DNA of 64,000 nt from positions 124,001-188,000 of the forward strand of contig NZ_JASNRD010000002.1 of assembly GCF_030412015.1 (NCBI RefSeq), read 5' to 3'. Source of the stretch: Massilia sp. YIM B02763 (lineage in GTDB: Bacteria; Pseudomonadota; Gammaproteobacteria; Burkholderiales; Burkholderiaceae_D). Position 1 is the first letter of the stretch, and each line of letters begins with the position of its first letter. This document shows, in pieces, positions 63,311 through 64,000 of the stretch. The translations under genes and the position numbers were made by a program. Below the pieces are notes generated by a model. It had not been told where the DNA came from. It was given only the letters and a program-made list of their open reading frames with translations, and did no database searches.

Positions 63311-64000
63311 TCACCGCAGGTATTTGGCGAACCAGGCCAATTCGCGCGCACGCAAGTCCTTCTGGTGCTCCGGCTTGCGCAGCGCATGCCCCTCGTCCTC
63401 GTACACCACCAGCGCGGTCGGCGTGCCCATCGCCTTCAGGCCGTGCCAGAACTCGAACGACTGCGCCGGCGGACACTCGACATCGCGCTCGCCCACGTAG
63501 ATGAGCGTCGGCGTCTTGGCCGCCTTGATCGACTCGATCGGCGAGGCGGCACGGTACACGGCCGGATCGTCGTACATGGTGGCGCCGAAGAACGGCACCA
63601 TCCACTGGTCGATGCCGTTCTGGCCGTAGTAGCTGATCCAGTTGGCGATGCCAGCGCCGGCGACGGCCGCCTTGAAGCGCTGGCTGTGCGTCACGCCCCA
63701 CATCGTCATGAAGCCGCCGTAGGAATGGCCCATCAGGCCCAGGCGTTCGCCGTCGATCGGCGCCTGCTTGATCGCGGCATCGACGCCGGCCAGGATGTCG
63801 CGCCAGTCGCCGCCGCCGAAGTCGCGCCTGTTGGCGCTGCCGAACGCGCTGCCCTGGCCGTAGCTGCCGCGCGGGTTCGGCATGAACACGAAGTAGCCGG
63901 CCTTGACGAGGTCGCGCGCCAGCGGGTTGCCGCTGTCGCCGGCGGCCACGTAGCGCGGCGTCACGGCGGCAGCGGGGCCGCCGTGCACCTGCACGATCAT
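63311..64000 (-). CDS. S9 prolyl-oligopeptidase family peptidase, C-terminal part
   Basis: The window edge cuts the N-terminal beta-propeller; 229 residues of the alpha/beta-hydrolase domain remain. 'HGGPAAAVTPRY', the nucleophile elbow 'GLMGHSYGGFMT' (Ser), Asp in 'VGERDVECPPAQ' and His in 'EDEGHALRKPEH' complete the triad. It cleaves short peptides. It converges on the M16 peptidase across the repeat array. Confidence 0.92.
   Translation of the reverse strand: MIVQVHGGPAAAVTPRYVAAGDSGNPLARDLVKAGYFVFMPNPRGSYGQGSAFGSANRRDFGGGDWRDILAGVDAAIKQAPIDGERLGLMGHSYGGFMTMWGVTHSQRFKAAVAGAGIANWISYYGQNGIDQWMVPFFGATMYDDPAVYRAASPIESIKAAKTPTLIYVGERDVECPPAQSFEFWHGLKAMGTPTALVVYEDEGHALRKPEHQKDLRARELAWFAKYLR

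Overview
The window joins two different kinds of DNA. Positions 31.66-64 kb are a GC-rich, densely coded chromosome with Burkholderiales-type gene neighbourhoods (dnaX-ybaB-recR with 4.5S RNA upstream, ubiD, ribBX-ribH-nusB, cstA next to a sensor kinase/regulator pair). Together with the many GGDEF/EAL signalling genes and dispersed hairpin repeats, this suggests an Oxalobacteraceae organism of the Massilia/Duganella type; the genus is inferred. Positions 1-28.9 kb are visibly AT-richer and carry a mobile genomic island whose left end lies outside the window.

Island backbone (1-7.9 kb and 26.2-28.9 kb): a replication-relaxation-like protein, an OB-fold SSB-like protein, a replication-protein-like gene, an XRE regulator and DUF6088 (AbiEi-like) operon, a HAD family protein and, at the right edge, a 618-residue tyrosine recombinase beside the 3' end of a tRNA-Ser gene. 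A 16-bp palindrome, ATTTCAGCGCTGAAAT, recurs at least ten times in this backbone. I did not see it in the central cargo block or in the core chromosome.

Defence block (7.96-25.3 kb, all on the minus strand): two single-gene putative PD-(D/E)XK proteins; a four-gene type III restriction operon (PLD-SNF2 helicase, DUF4391, Mod methyltransferase, Res); and a two-gene operon matching the published Mokosh type I anti-phage system (Ser/Thr kinase fused to an SF1 helicase, plus a PLD nuclease). A second inverted repeat, TTTCACCATTAT/ATAATGGTGAAA, sits at or between these cassettes.

Junction (28.88-31.66 kb), the most unusual part: the host tRNA-Ser(UGA) gene is split in its anticodon loop by a complete group II intron of 2696 bp. 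The intron starts GTGCG, has a canonical 34-nt domain V and encodes a reverse transcriptase/maturase with an HNH endonuclease. Inside it, just after the domain III-like sequence and before the maturase gene, lies a complete, sequence-divergent tRNA-Ser with the same UGA anticodon. The intron thus appears to break the host tRNA gene and to carry a replacement isoacceptor. EBS1 and a possible EBS2 that pair with the split tRNA can be seen; the cargo tRNA keeps the EBS1 target but lacks the EBS2 match.

Core chromosome (31.7-64 kb): a PAS-GGDEF-EAL protein and an HDOD protein; a sensor kinase/LuxR regulator pair divergent from cstA and a YbdD-like gene; a hybrid kinase followed by a REC-PAS-GGDEF-EAL protein; a penicillin-acylase family enzyme; a small GPY-repeat lipoprotein overlapping tail-to-tail a DUF2334 deacetylase; a glycosyltransferase; recR, ybaB, dnaX, ffs, ubiD; a lytic transglycosylase; nusB, ribH and a ribB with a degenerate ribA domain; an M16 peptidase; and the C-terminal part of an S9 peptidase cut by the window edge.
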